Below, in pieces: positions 53,366 to 64,000 of a DNA stretch of 64,000 nt. This DNA comes from Conchocele bisecta (lineage: Eukaryota; Mollusca; Bivalvia; Lucinida; Thyasiridae): assembly GCA_029237695.1 (NCBI GenBank), contig CM055266.1, forward strand, positions 123,246,569 through 123,310,568. The letters run 5' to 3'. How positions within the stretch are numbered: position 1 is the stretch's first letter; every line of letters begins with the position of its first letter. The translations under genes were made by a program, and so were the position numbers. The notes beneath the pieces are model-generated. The model did no database searches. It was not told the origin of the DNA and saw only the letters and a program-made list of their open reading frames with translations.

Positions 53366-54297
53366 TGTTAGACCCCAGTAATTGAGGTATAAAATGCTTT
53401 CTTCAGCCCTTTACTTTTATCATAGTGAGTGGGGTACTTGTACGAAGTTAGTGTAATTACAGAGTATATCAGCAATTCATGAACTGTCACCTCACCTTAT
53501 GTTATCCATAATCATCAACATAGTTAATACTTGTTAGCCACGCCGATCGCAACATCTCTGAGCCACCAGTAAGTGATTAATAGCCGTTTTATTGACATAA
53601 ATTTCACATGTCAAAATGTTGGATTTTCTGGGCAGCCTCGTTCTGAAGTTGAAAGTTCGCTTTCTGTTAACCCCCGATTCTGCCAGAACGCTATTAATTT
53701 TGACAGCTGTCACTCGACTTCAAAAGATTATTATTTACACTTTCTGTGCTCAGATATGTTTCGCCAAGGGTAATTTCCTTCATTAATGTATTTTCTATAT
53801 AATTCATGTGAAAACAGAACTAGGGTCATTGAATTTAGTAATTTTTACGCCAGATTTAGCAGAATTCTGCAGAATCCCGTTTCGGATTCCGCAGTGGAAA
53901 TCCGAATTCTGTCGTTTTCTGCAGTTTTATCCCGTATTCCGCCAGCTTCTGCCTGGCAGAATACGGAGTATAAAAGAAAGTACGTGAATGGACTACGGCA
54001 GAATAGACTTTGAAATTAACTGGGAACACTCGTATTATAATTTAGACTCTGGCATAGAAATTTAAGCTTTTAACCATTTATCATTTAGGTAATACGAAAT
54101 TCTAAGGTATTGATACACCATTATTTTAGGTTTCATCCCATTAAAAGTAATTATTAGTATTTGTACAAGGAACTAGCATATTTATCATATTTTAGTCATT
54201 AATTCCTACATTCATGTAATAAATTGTAGAAATGTAACTGTTTTTAACGTGTCACTGATTCATCGCCATTACCACGCTACCACACAGAGTCGTGACA
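53366..54297 (+). repeat. 5' LTR, about 932 bp
   Basis: Begins TGTTAGACC and ends GTGACA. It contains repeated GCAGAATACGG / CCGTATTCCGCC-type inverted blocks around 53860-53960. It differs from the 3' LTR by scattered substitutions and a few short indels. Confidence 0.9.
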
Positions 54298-54320
54298 GAG
54301 TTTTTGGTGGCAGCGGTTGT
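54298..54320 (+). other. primer-binding-site region
   Basis: GAGTTTTTGGTGGCAGCGG follows the 5' LTR directly, the expected position for tRNA primer annealing. The tRNA is not identified. GGTGGCAG also follows the 3' LTR. Confidence 0.5.
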
Positions 54321-54545
54321 AAATACTTCTAAAATTTTATTGGTTTTACTCGCGTATCTGTGTTTTGTAAAATAACGGCTATAATTTATTTAAATTAAAG
54401 TTAAATTTAAGGCAATTTGTTATTATTTGAGCGGTTGAGACAAAAATCATACATCTATAAAGTTTATTCTCATTTTCTTGAACGGTCTGAAATAACTTAT
54501 GTAAGACAAGGCTTAGCAGAAATTTGCAAATAAGAAAAATGGAAA

Positions 54546-55599
54546 AATGGAATCAGAAATGGTCCTGACAAGGAAACAAGAAATCATATGGCTGAAAATG
54601 ATAATGCAGTATCGAGTCTACCGATTGACATTGCGCACAGATATTACGATAATCTAGATACGGTGGAAGCTGGAATGAGTAGGCCCAGAGACACAGCATC
54701 GTGGAGCATCGGAGACCTACCGAGATACAGAAACCAGATGGAAAATACTACACACAGCCAATAAAGAATATGGAAGCCAAAGTATCAAACATAGAAAATT
54801 CACTGAAATCAGTAAACAGAAATAGGAATTAAAGAATGCGATTTCGGCATTTAATATAGTAGCATCAAATAAAAATGGCAACAATCCAGGACAGTCACAG
54901 AATAAGAGGATCAGACCACAAATAAACCGAAATAGGGTTGAGTCCAGTGACGAAAGTGAAACTGGGGACAATAACCAGCATTTAAGGGCAATTTCTTCAA
55001 CACATACACAATGTAGAAAAGGAAATAGTCCAAAATTACCACCTTTTACAGGAAAATAAACGTGGAACGTATGGTATAATCGGTTCGAGGATGTGGCTTT
55101 TAGACAAAAATGGACAACGGATGAAAAGATAGATGAATTACTACCACGATTACAAGGAACAGCAGGGGAATTTGTATATGGACAATTATCACAAACGACC
55201 AGATCAGATTACAAAGCACTTTGCAAGGAGCTCAACAATAGATTTAGATTTGTAGAAACATCAAACGCATCATGGATTCAGTTCACACGTAGAAATCAAC
55301 TGAATGGGGAAACTGTAGAAGAATATTCCGCTGAATTAAAGAAACTTTACGATAAGGCGCGCGTCGGGAGAGATCATGAAACCAGACGGGAAGATCTGTT
55401 ATGCCGATTTTTGGATGGATTATTAGACGAAAAGGCTAGATTTTATGTAGAGTTTATTAAGGATCCCCGCGATATTGATGAAGCAGTTTATCATACTGTA
55501 TGTTTTAAAGAAACCAGACAGAGAACCAGAACATCTCAACATCATAACGCGAGATCAATAAATATACCGGTCAATTATGAAAGCGATAGCGACACATAG
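54546..55599 (+). pseudogene. gag of the second Gypsy element
   Basis: Broken N-terminal frames (coiled, Asn/Ser-rich) lead into a clear capsid-like segment: WYNRFEDVAFRQKWTTDEK, LLPRLQGTAGEFVYGQL, NQLNGETVEEYSAELKKLYD and CRFLDGLLDEKARFYVEF, up to the stop at 55599. This is the retrotransposon gag fold region that assembles particles. A TAA at about 55056 sits between TGK and TW in an otherwise continuous frame. Confidence 0.7.
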
Positions 55600-56100
55600 G
55601 ATGGCATAATGGCTGCAAGGACTGCACCAGGGAAAAATTGGGATGAAAGAATTACAAGAGACGATCAAAATTTCATGAAAAATTCAAACCAGGAAACCGC
55701 AGACTTAGAAAAACAAAGAGAAATAATTAGAACAGAGTTACAGACCATAACTACATATAAAGCAAATAATAGACAGGCGGTATGATACATTCAGACAAAA
55801 TCAAAACATGTATAACAGCACAAGGCAATTCAATCATCAAGATACGCATCTGAAACCAAGATATAGTAATAATTACGCAACTGGATCAAATTCAGGCTGC
55901 TTCAATTGCGGAGAAATGACACATTTCAAACGGGACTGTCCGTATTTAAGGAACAACCAAACACAATACAACAAAACAAACACAACTGAGAACAAACGAC
56001 AAGATTTAAACTAGAAAGGGCTGGATCTAAAGGCCAGGAGACAGTCCACAGAAAACAAGGCCAGAATTCTACAAATTTGTCTACAACAACATTACCTAAT
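55600..56100 (+). pseudogene. nucleocapsid region of the second Gypsy element with CCHC knuckle
   Basis: The frame 55808-56014 contains CFNCGEMTHFKRDC, a single C-X2-C-X4-H-X4-C zinc knuckle, in an Asn/Thr-rich RNA-binding context. Confidence 0.75.
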
Positions 56101-56896
56101 CCAATCAGAAGAGGTTACCCACAGTCTGAAAGTGTTTATATTACAGGCTAAGTACAAGGTGTAAATACTGCTTTTGTACATGATACAGGGGCAGAGAAAA
56201 CTGTAGTATCAGAACGAATATTCAGTCAAATAAAAAATAAGACAAACCAAAATTGCGAAAAGAAGGAAAATTATTACATGCTGGAGGAGAACCATTCGCA
56301 GACAGCGGCAGATGCAAGTAATTATCGCCGATATACGAGATGACGCATTACTTGGTATGGACATACTGAGAGGAAAAGATGGCAAACCGGCAGATATTAT
56401 AATGAGTCAAAACAAAGTAATATTGAACGGAAAAGACATAAAATGTACTAAACACAACAATAACTGGACGAGACAGGTTAAAGCGGCTGATCATTATGTA
56501 ATTCAAGGACATACGGAGCAGATCATAGATGTATTTGTTGAACGCATTGAATATGATGACAACGGGAGCAGTACTATTTTGATTGACCCATCGGAAGGCT
56601 TCAAAGAGAAGTTTCCATTGGTAATGGCATCAAGTCTAGCGGATATTAATGGCAGTCCATCATGCAAAGTCAGAATTATGAATCCATTCCCCACCGACAT
56701 TTCAATAAACCAGGACACAATAGTCGGAACAGCAGAATTAATTATAGAGAATTATGCGACATTTACGAATTGCGAAAATCATTCAGACATGGACAATCTC
56801 GACTCAGCGAGACGACTACAATACATGCAAGACAGTAATGCCATTATGAAGAATGAGCAAACGTACAACAACAACAAACATCTTCACACAAAATGA
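56101..56896 (+). pseudogene. aspartic protease and linker of the second Gypsy element
   Basis: FVHDTGAEKTVVS (about 56175) carries the DTG active site. In a later frame, ADIRDDALLGMDILRG supplies the second conserved strand (LLGMD). The remainder to 56896 is a linker before the polymerase. Confidence 0.7.
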
Positions 56897-56932
56897 ACAC
56901 CAAGTAGCTCGACATATATTAGTCGCACAAAA

Positions 56933-58206
56933 ATGTACAATGAAACATTGAACGAGCAAGTGCCTGAGCACCTGAGATGTTTATGTACACAGTCGACTGA
57001 GGGTAAAACGTCAGCCCAGAAACAACAAATAGTAGAGACACTGATAGAATATCAAGATGTATTCTCGAAAAATGAAACTGATTTGGGATTGACTCATTTA
57101 GCAGAACACGCCCTCGACACTGGAGATGCAAAATCAGTTAAACAACATTTCAGACGAGTTCCAATAGCGTTTGCAGGCGAGGAAAAGAAAGCAACCGAGA
57201 AATTACAGCAACAAGGAGTAATCAGACCTTAAAATAGTCATTGGGCATCTCCTATTCTCCTAGTTAGAAAGAAAGATGGTACAGTGCGACCATGCGTAGA
57301 CTATCGATCCGTAAATAAATTGACAAAAGTTGACACCTTCCCAATACCGAAAGTAGACCAAAGTATTGATGCCGTAGCGGGGGCAACTGTGTTCAGTACA
57401 CTCGATCTTACATCAGGCTATTTCCAAGTACCAGTAAAGGAAAATGACATACCAAAAACAGCATTCACAACAAAACATGGTATGACAAATAGTGGAGCAA
57501 CATTTCAAATAGTAATGGAATTAGCACACAAAGGTTTACAATGGCACATATGCATCATCTATATAGATGACATAATCGTTTTCGGGTCAGATTTTGAGCA
57601 ACACATCAACAGACTAAAATCAGTACTGGAACGCTTTCGACAAGCTAATCTCAAACTGAAACCGACAAAATGTGAGCTACTGAAAGAAACGGTTACCTTC
57701 CTCGGATATAAGGTCACAGCTGCAGGCATCAGACCAGATAAAAACAATGTAGCAAAAATATTGCAATGGGAAATACCATCAAATGTCACAGAAGTAAGAC
57801 AATATTTGGGACTCTGCTCTTACTATAGGAAGCATGTTAGAAACTTCAGCGCAATAGCTAAGCCATTATTTGATCTGACTAAAAAGGACACTCAGCTGAA
57901 AAGGACGACAGAATGTCATGAGGCATTCATCATACTCAAGCGAGCATTAACAAGCCCTGACATCATGGCACTTCCGCGCATTGAGGGAGAGTTTATCCTG
58001 GATGTAGATGCATGCGATTTCGGAATTGGGACAGTCAAATGCAAGAAGGGGAGGAAAAGGTTATTTCCTATGCAAGCCGGTCATTAAACAAAGCAGAACG
58101 AAACTTTTGTGTGACAGATAAAGAACTCCTTGCGATCCGCTACTTCGTTGAATATTTTCGACACTACCTCATGGGACAGGAGTTCAGAGTAAGGCTAGAT
58201 GGCTAG
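56933..58206 (+). pseudogene. reverse transcriptase and RNase H of the second Gypsy element
   Basis: Two frames separated by a TAA at about 57230 give EYQDVFSKNE, ILLVRKKDGTVRPCVDYRS, LDLTSGYFQVPV, the catalytic IIYIDDIIVFG, and GYKVTAAGIRPDKNNV. The usual segment between KHG and MTNSG, which holds the (M/R)PFG block, is missing: KHGMTNSGATF reads straight through, an in-frame deletion of roughly ten codons. RNase H follows (DVDACDFGIG, then after a slip ISYASRSLNKAERNF and DKELLAIRYF). Confidence 0.75.
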
Positions 58207-58211
58207 AAATA

Positions 58212-58832
58212 TTGTCTGGCTGCACATTTAGTATTGAATACAGGCCAGGAAACAAACACGGGAACGCGGACAGTCTATCCAGATGCCCTAACCCACAAAA
58301 TTGCAATTGCCCAACTTTAGACACAGAAGAGGTTCTCAAATGTGGGTCATGCAATAAATGTTTGAAACGGGCAGAACAAATGGAGTGGAGTCTACCAAAC
58401 ATCAGGCCGAAGAATGAACAAAGTTCATCAGAACATACATCAAGGAAAATACACTTCACGGACATGAATAACAGAATACTGAACGGAACGAAAGAAATGC
58501 TGACAAACGGGGTTGAAATTTCCTATTTACAAATAGTAAACCTACTTATATTCATAAGCAGCATATATATTCTGTGTACATACACAGATTCAATGAAAAT
58601 GGGAGCACACGACTATACAACACGTATTATAAACATATTTTACATCTTCCTGATATCGACAACACTGGCAACGTGGATAAAGACGCAGTGGGCGCCAGAT
58701 ATTTTCACGTTTGTGTCAGCATGGTCAGGAAAAGAACATATTAGGAGGATTATACACTGTGGGACAGTGGTACTTATGGGATTTAATACAATTATGCACT
58801 GTGGGACAGTGGTATGGAATGGAATAAAATAA
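58212..58832 (+). CDS. insertion between RNase H and integrase with two membrane-like segments
   Basis: Starts as the RNase H exit (GNKHGNADSLSRCP) and a Cys-rich connection (KCGSCNKCLKRAEQ). It then departs from the family pattern with two hydrophobic stretches, LQIVNLLIFISSIYILCTY and IINIFYIFLISTTLATWI. The remainder runs into repeats of CACTGTGGGACAGTG. Gypsy polyproteins normally pass from RNase H to the integrase zinc domain through a short hydrophilic linker (family knowledge), so this is an addition. Confidence 0.5.
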   Translation: MSGCTFSIEYRPGNKHGNADSLSRCPNPQNCNCPTLDTEEVLKCGSCNKCLKRAEQMEWSLPNIRPKNEQSSSEHTSRKIHFTDMNNRILNGTKEMLTNGVEISYLQIVNLLIFISSIYILCTYTDSMKMGAHDYTTRIINIFYIFLISTTLATWIKTQWAPDIFTFVSAWSGKEHIRRIIHCGTVVLMGFNTIMHCGTVVWNGIK

Positions 58833-58940
58833 ATACACTGTTGGAAAATGGTAGAGATGGGTCAAAAATAAATTATACACTGTGGGACAGTGGTAATAAG
58901 TGGAATAATAAGAAAATTATACTGTGGGACAGTATCAATT
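58750..58940. repeat. five dispersed copies of CACTGTGGGACAGTG
   Basis: The symmetric unit CACTGT-GGG-ACAGTG occurs at about 58757, 58797 and 58880, with degraded copies near 58831 and 58920, in an AT-rich stretch between the membrane-like segment and the integrase part. Confidence 0.7.
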
Positions 58941-60404
58941 GTGAGGGACATTTGTATGTACTCAAAGAAGGCAAAGAGACATATTGAAGCAACATGTCGT
59001 GGAGTAACGACAAGGTCAAGTACGGAGTTCTTAGATAACTATATACCATGGTCAAGTGGGTATTGTTTAAATGAATTGCAAGAAATGCAGAGGTCAGATC
59101 CAGATATTCAACGGGTTGTTGAATGTGTTGAATTGGGAAAACGTCTTGATGTAAAGGAAATGAACACAGTAAGTCCTGCGGCGAGACATTATATTCAATG
59201 CTGGGATGCATTGAGATTAAAAAATGGAATACTGATGAGGAAATTTGAAAAGAAGGATGGGTCGGGGACTTTTGAACAATTAGTTACACCAAGATGCCTA
59301 CAGAGGGATGTGCTGTATCAGATGCATAATAGTCTGCTGGCTGGACACTTCGGACGAAAGAAAACAAGAGAAAAGGTACTACAACGATATTACTGGTATG
59401 GGGTCAGGGAAGACATATACATATGGATAGCACAGTGAGATAACTGTGGAGTAAACAAGCCACCTGTGAATAACCCTCGGGCGCCGCTTGGAAGTATGAC
59501 TGTAGGTACACCACTGGATAGGTTGGCAACTGACATATTGGGACCACTTCATAGAACACCCAGATGAAATAAATACATAATTGTCGTTACAGATGCATTC
59601 ACAAAATGGGTGGAAATCTTTCCAATACCAGACCAGACAGCAGAAACAACAGCAAGAACCATTCTAAACGAAGTAATAGCAAGATTTGGATCCCAAATTT
59701 CGATACACAGTGACCAAGGAGCAAACTATGAAAGCAAAATATTTGCGGAATTATGCAATTTACTGGAAATACGGAAAACGCGGACATCGGTAAGGAACCC
59801 AAAATGTAACGGACAAACGGAGAGATTCAATAAAACACTAATTCGAATGATTATGGCATACCTTACAAATGAAGAGAACGACTGGGACCTCAACTTAGGA
59901 TGCCTTGCTGCTGCATATCGAGCTACACCAAATTAAAGCACAGCAATGACACCAAATCTACTGAAGTTAGGCAAAGAAGTAAGACTACCAGCTGAAATAG
60001 CTTTTGGCAGCACAACAACCACTGGAGAAAGTGTATCGTCGTATGGAGAATATGTACAACAATTGAAGAAAAATATGCAGAAAGCACACGACATTTGCCA
60101 ACAACATTTGAAGGACAACGCAAAACGTCAGAAAGACATATACGATAATAAACAAACATTCAATCAATACGCAAACGGTGATATAGTATGGTTCCTGAGA
60201 TCACCACGCAAAGATGTCTGTCAGAAATTGCAAATGCCATATTCGGGTCCATTTCTGGTTAAAGAAAAAATTAGCAACCAAAACTACAAACTGCAATTCA
60301 CAGAGTCCGGAGAAACAAAACTTGTACACCATGACAAGCTAAAGCCTTATCTTGGGATAAGTCCACCAAAGTGGATATTAGACCTGAAGAAAATTTGCAA
60401 GCAA
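58890..60404 (+). pseudogene. integrase of the second Gypsy element
   Basis: After a linker (LNELQEMQRSDPDIQRV) comes the zinc domain, HNSLLAGHFGRKKT, and then a TGA at about 59437 exactly where the first Cys of the CxxC pair is expected (the following text is DNCGVNKPP). The catalytic triad is ATDILGPL, IHSDQGANYE and GQTERFNK. Further stops lie near 59567 (TGA) and 59935 (TAA). The C-terminal DNA-binding domain (GDIVWFLRSPR, GPFLVKEKISNQNYKLQ, VHHDKLKPY) is intact to the stop at about 60405. Confidence 0.75.
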
Positions 60405-60496
60405 TAACAAGATCTATGATACCTGTCGATCCGCATATATGAATCGCTAACATACGTGTTGCTTATGATCCCTAAAAGTATATTTACAGAAGAACC

Positions 60497-61471
60497 ATGA
60501 TTCCCAACACAAGACCCATCCATTTGGACACACCTCTGCCGTCGACATATATAAACAACCGGGGCAGGGTGCATAGATGTTTAAAATGCGAATCAAGACC
60601 ATACGAGGGCGAGCGATCAAAAGTAATCACACACATCTACCGAAAACACACAGCATTATACAAGGTTCCATTCTTTTGTAACATTTGCAAGTTCATTACA
60701 ACCTCCAAATTAGAATTAGAAAAACACATACAGCAGAACATATACCCAATGCACAAGGCCACCGTTGACATGATGATTAAAACAGGACAAGACGTCAGAG
60801 AAGAAGACAGCCTGCTACAGAATCTCATACATTACATACCGACAGACCAAGACTACACCAGACTCTCCAAGGACGAATCAACACATATATATCAACAGCG
60901 CCAAAGAACCACGACAGTACGACCTACACAACAAACAGACACAGAAACAAAACGACATTCTACATTCGATCTTACTCAGAACAAACATCATGCCATAAAC
61001 ACCATCACTTCAAACAGAAAATATATTACCGGCTCTACTCGACAACACGCACAATGATTTTTATTCGACAACGTCAGACCACGAGACAGAACAGAACAAG
61101 ATAGGCAATGAACGGAAGGCACCACACACAGCAACAACGGACACAGCAAGCAGCACTACCGATACAACATCTTCGTCAGATACAACATTAGTCACAGAAA
61201 TAGCAGAACTAAAAGGAGCAGTCAAGACAATGGGACGCACAATGGACAGCCTAATTACCGAAATAGGACACCTTACACGAGAAATCAAGTAGCTAAAACA
61301 GGACAGGAAAATATGAGACCAACAGACGCGAGAAGAGAAGACATAGAGAGAGAAGACAGAGCGAGGAAAGAGAGGGCGAGAGAAGACAGAGCTAAAGAGT
61401 ACAGATCGAGAGAAGACAGAAGACAGTATCGTGACAGACCATACGACAGGAGGGACCGACACCGACATTGA
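60497..61471 (+). pseudogene. extra ORF after pol: two zinc fingers, coiled coil and Arg/Asp/Glu-rich tail
   Basis: The frame from ATG 60497 encodes CLKCESRPYEGERSKVITH with a further His (HIYRKH) and FFCNICKFITTSKLELEKH with a later His (YPMH), two C2H2-like fingers. A Thr/Gln-rich region follows. After a slip near 61055 another frame gives a short coiled coil (IAELKGAVKTMGRTMDSLIT). A third frame (61313-61471) encodes an Arg/Glu/Asp repeat (REDRARKERAREDR). These pieces probably formed one protein of about 320 residues. Its position between integrase and the 3' LTR is where envelope genes sit in some Gypsy elements, but it has no signal peptide or membrane segment, so it is not an envelope. 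Confidence 0.55.
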
Positions 61472-62669
61472 ACTAGTTTCAATTTTTGTTCTCTTTGTGT
61501 ATTTATTTTTTTACATTCACACATACATATATATAATATAATAAGAGAGATGTGAACGTTTTGCAGTTATGGGTACATTTACTATGTGCGGTATGTGTCT
61601 TGAAACATGGTATGGCATTGGTTACATTGTAGTTACAAGGAAATACAATTTGATCGTTTATAATTCGAATAGTGATCTGCCGCACTGGTTAATGTGTCCA
61701 TAGAGGCAAGCCTTACACAGCAAATTCATATTACATGAGGCTTACATTGCAAATATATATACTTTCACTGAAGGAGGGAAAAGCGCATGTATTCAATTTG
61801 TGACCCAATATAGCTCTGGTCATTTACCATTGTTTCATGGCATTGACCTGTGATACACTTGTTAGCAATATGAATAGGAATTTATCGCACTAATGAATGT
61901 GTCTATAAATGCAAGCCTTTTCAAATGACAACATGATTTGATATCAAAGTGAAATTATTTCATTGCTACGGATTTGTTGTGAAAACTATCATGGATTTGT
62001 ATCCATATTAGGATAAGAGATGTTCATATATATGCAACGAGATAGACATAAATTTAATAATGCAACATGAAGCATTCTGCGTTCCCTGCATATATAGATA
62101 CATTGATTGTATAAAGTATATATCTTTGAAGTCATATCACCACCCATTATACCACTGATCAATAGCTGATATTCAGTATATCATTGACCTGTGGTATCGT
62201 GGTTGACAATGTAACTAGCTTTTTCTGCATTTGCCAATGTGTTTACACGTGCAGCAGTCATTCATATCATGTACTAGCAGTATTTATTTTTCTTTTACCA
62301 AAGTGAATTTTTACTATGCTACAGATTTGTTCCCAAAACAGTTACAGATGTGTTCCCAAACAGTTACAGATTTGTTCCCAAAACTTAGGGATTGGTAACC
62401 ATCTTTGTAGCAGAGTTGTTCATATACCTGTTAGTGATTTGCTCAGTTATTTTCTACTTGTGCATTGGTTTATGGTTCACCATTGTTGATGAATGTTCAG
62501 GGTGTAAGGAGATTTTTATAAGCAAATGCAAAAATGTTCATGTAATATTGAAACGTTATATGGTTAACAGCAATGTAAAGATGTTTGTACGGATCACATA
62601 TATATATAATTAAGGAGGAATTTTGTTTTCATCATAGTGTTATCATGTTTGTGAGGGCACAAACTTTAA
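61472..62669. other. non-coding 3' internal region of the second Gypsy element
   Basis: About 1.2 kb of AT-rich DNA without supported coding frames. At 62320-62385 three tandem copies of ACAGATTTGTTCCCAAAAC-type units occur. Confidence 0.6.
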
Positions 62670-62683
62670 AGGGCGGAAAGTAA
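62666..62683 (+). other. polypurine-tract-like sequence before the 3' LTR
   Basis: TAAAGGGCGGAAAGTAA lies immediately upstream of the 3' LTR, the usual position of the plus-strand primer. Confidence 0.6.
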
Positions 62684-63657
62684 TGTTAGACCCCAGTAAT
62701 TGAGGTATAAAATGCTTTCTTCAGCCCTTTACAGCTATCATAGTGGGTGGGGTACTTGTACGAAGTTAGTGTAATTACAGAGTATATTAGCAATTCATGA
62801 ACTGTCACCTCACCTTATGTTATCCATAATCATCAACATAGATAATACTTGTTAGCCACGCCGATCGCAACATCTCTGAGCCACCAGTAAGTGATTAATA
62901 GCCGTTTTATTGACATACATTTCACATGTTAAAATGTTGGATTTTCTGGACAGCCTCGTTCTGAAGTTGAAAGTTCGTTTTCGGTTAATCCCCGATTTTG
63001 CCAGAACGCTAATAATTTTGACAGCTGTCACTCGACTTCAAAATATTATATTTACACTTTCTGTGCTCAGATATGTTTCGCCAAGGGTAATTTCCTTCAT
63101 TAATATCTTTTCTATATAATTCATGTGAAAACAGAACTAGGGTCATTGAATTGAGTAATTTTTACGCCAGTTTTCGCAGAATTCTGCAGAATCCCGTTTC
63201 GGATTCCCGCAGTGGAAATCCGAATTCTGTCGTTTTCTGCAGTTTTATCCCGTATTCCGCCAGCTTCTGCCCGGCAGAATACGGAGTATAAAAGAAAGTA
63301 CGTGAATGGACTACGGCAGAATAGACTTTGAAATTAACTGGGAACACTCGTATTATAATTTAGACTCTGGCATAGAAATGTAAGCTTTTAACCATTTATC
63401 ATTTAGGTAATAATAAATTCTAAGGTACTGATACACCATTATTTTAGGTTTCATCCCATTAAAAGTAATGATTAGTATTTGTACAAGGAACTAGCATATT
63501 TATCATAGTTTAGTCATTAATTCCTTCATTCATGTAATAAATTGTAGAAATGTAACTGTTTTACTACTTTTAGCCCATTACGGATTGATTCCTTTAGTTT
63601 TAACCTGTCACTGATTCATCGTCTTTACCTACCGCGCTACCACACAGAGTCGTGACA
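62684..63657 (+). repeat. 3' LTR, about 974 bp
   Basis: Begins TGTTAGACC and ends GTGACA like the 5' LTR. It is longer by about 40 bp, mostly through an additional stretch near 63560-63600 (TTTTACTACTTTTAGCCCAT). Confidence 0.9.
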
Positions 63658-63662
63658 ATGGG

Positions 63663-64000
63663 TGGCAGAGACAGATTGGGAAGACGGAGAAGCGCATCGT
63701 CTCCGAAACCAAGAAGGGAAATATGATCCCAGCTCGGAAGCTTACACGCGAGCTCGGTATGGATAGTTCCATAGGAACTGTTCAGTACCTGGAACTCGCA
63801 AAGCTCCAGTACGAGCTGGCGGTCAATATTCATTTCTGGAGGTGGATACTGGACTTCCAGTTAGACAGCACTACGTTTCTGTCAAACCGCGTGATCCTGG
63901 AACATTTTCCAAATCCAGGAGGAAGAAACGCTGTCAGCCTACCACGCTCCATGGGTTCGGAGGACATCGGGACGGGGGAGAAATTGGCGCAGGATGCCCG
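63663..64000 (+). CDS. open frame running off the window, at least 112 codons
   Basis: Starting just after the 3' LTR, one frame is open to the window end and reads like protein (WQRQIGKTEKRIVSETKKGN; LELAKLQYELAVNIHFWRW; STTFLSNRVILEHFPNPGG). G+C is higher than in neighbouring DNA. An internal ATG lies at about 63722. I do not recognise a family. It could be the target gene of the LTR element, or the gag of another element that uses the 3' LTR as its own 5' LTR. Confidence 0.45.

Larger units (their letters stand above)
53366..63657 (+). mobile_element. complete LTR retrotransposon of Ty3/Gypsy type, 10.3 kb
   Basis: Two direct LTRs start TGTTAGACCCCAGTAATTG and end CACAGAGTCGTGACA. They are flanked by ATGG on the left (53362-53365) and ATGG on the right (63658-63661), a 4-bp target duplication. 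Between them lie gag, protease, RT, RNase H, integrase and an extra ORF in order. Many single-base stops show that the copy is no longer autonomous. Confidence 0.9.

Overview
The window looks like repeat-rich genomic DNA of an animal, most likely a bivalve mollusc. The flanks are AT-rich and packed with short inverted-repeat (MITE-like) elements. They also carry decayed LTR and non-LTR retrotransposons and a decayed DNA transposon. Repeats containing 'gatcagactgcgcagatctgg'-like and 'gaccagtgcagatc'-like blocks are of a kind I associate with bivalve genomes (recollection, not a search). I see no intact host gene with convincing exon structure, no rRNA, no CRISPR and no bacterial operon signals.

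Layout. 1-17.1 kb: intergenic DNA with at least eight families of short non-autonomous elements. These include three foldback arrays built from a 20-mer (AACAATTCGTTCCC...), a related foldback array with an 8-bp target duplication, a hairpin MITE family with six or more copies, pogo-like 60-70 bp MITEs, a 262-bp tandem duplication and tRNA-derived SINE pieces. 17.1-32.3 kb: a GC-richer, densely packed cluster of about 15 genes on both strands. It encodes a protein-primed family B DNA polymerase, a retroviral-type (rve) integrase, an A32/FtsK-HerA packaging ATPase, a putative double-jelly-roll major capsid protein, several virion-type membrane, coiled-coil and structural proteins, and a SAP-like protein. 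This is an endogenous Polinton/Maverick (adintovirus-like) element. It is decayed: in-frame stops or frameshifts hit the capsid, ATPase, integrase, polymerase and at least three other genes. I could not identify its terminal inverted repeats. 32.35-33.5 kb: a 5'-truncated LINE on the minus strand. 35.3-40.4 kb: a roughly 5-kb DNA transposon with about 110-bp terminal inverted repeats around one long, broken ORF with Cys-rich ends and a PIN/XPG-like acidic motif; it may be Academ-related. 40.4-47.8 kb: intergenic DNA with MITEs and tandem repeats. 47.9-53.3 kb: a decayed Ty3/Gypsy-type element with a helix-hairpin-helix segment at its start and a PHD finger at its end. 53.37-63.66 kb: a second, structurally complete Ty3/Gypsy element with two LTRs of about 0.95 kb and a 4-bp target duplication. 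It also has a membrane-like insertion between RNase H and integrase, and an extra zinc-finger ORF after integrase. 63.66-64 kb: an open frame running off the window.

How the parts work together. In the viral element, integrase plus polymerase would give self-replicating insertion, and the ATPase plus the structural genes would give a virion. The set therefore describes a virus-like transposon rather than a simple transposon. A short palindrome of the form CCAAT-N-ATTGG recurs inside many of its genes in different frames and is the least explained signal in the window. Several MITE families in the flanks share subterminal sequence with the 5-kb transposon and may have been mobilised by it.
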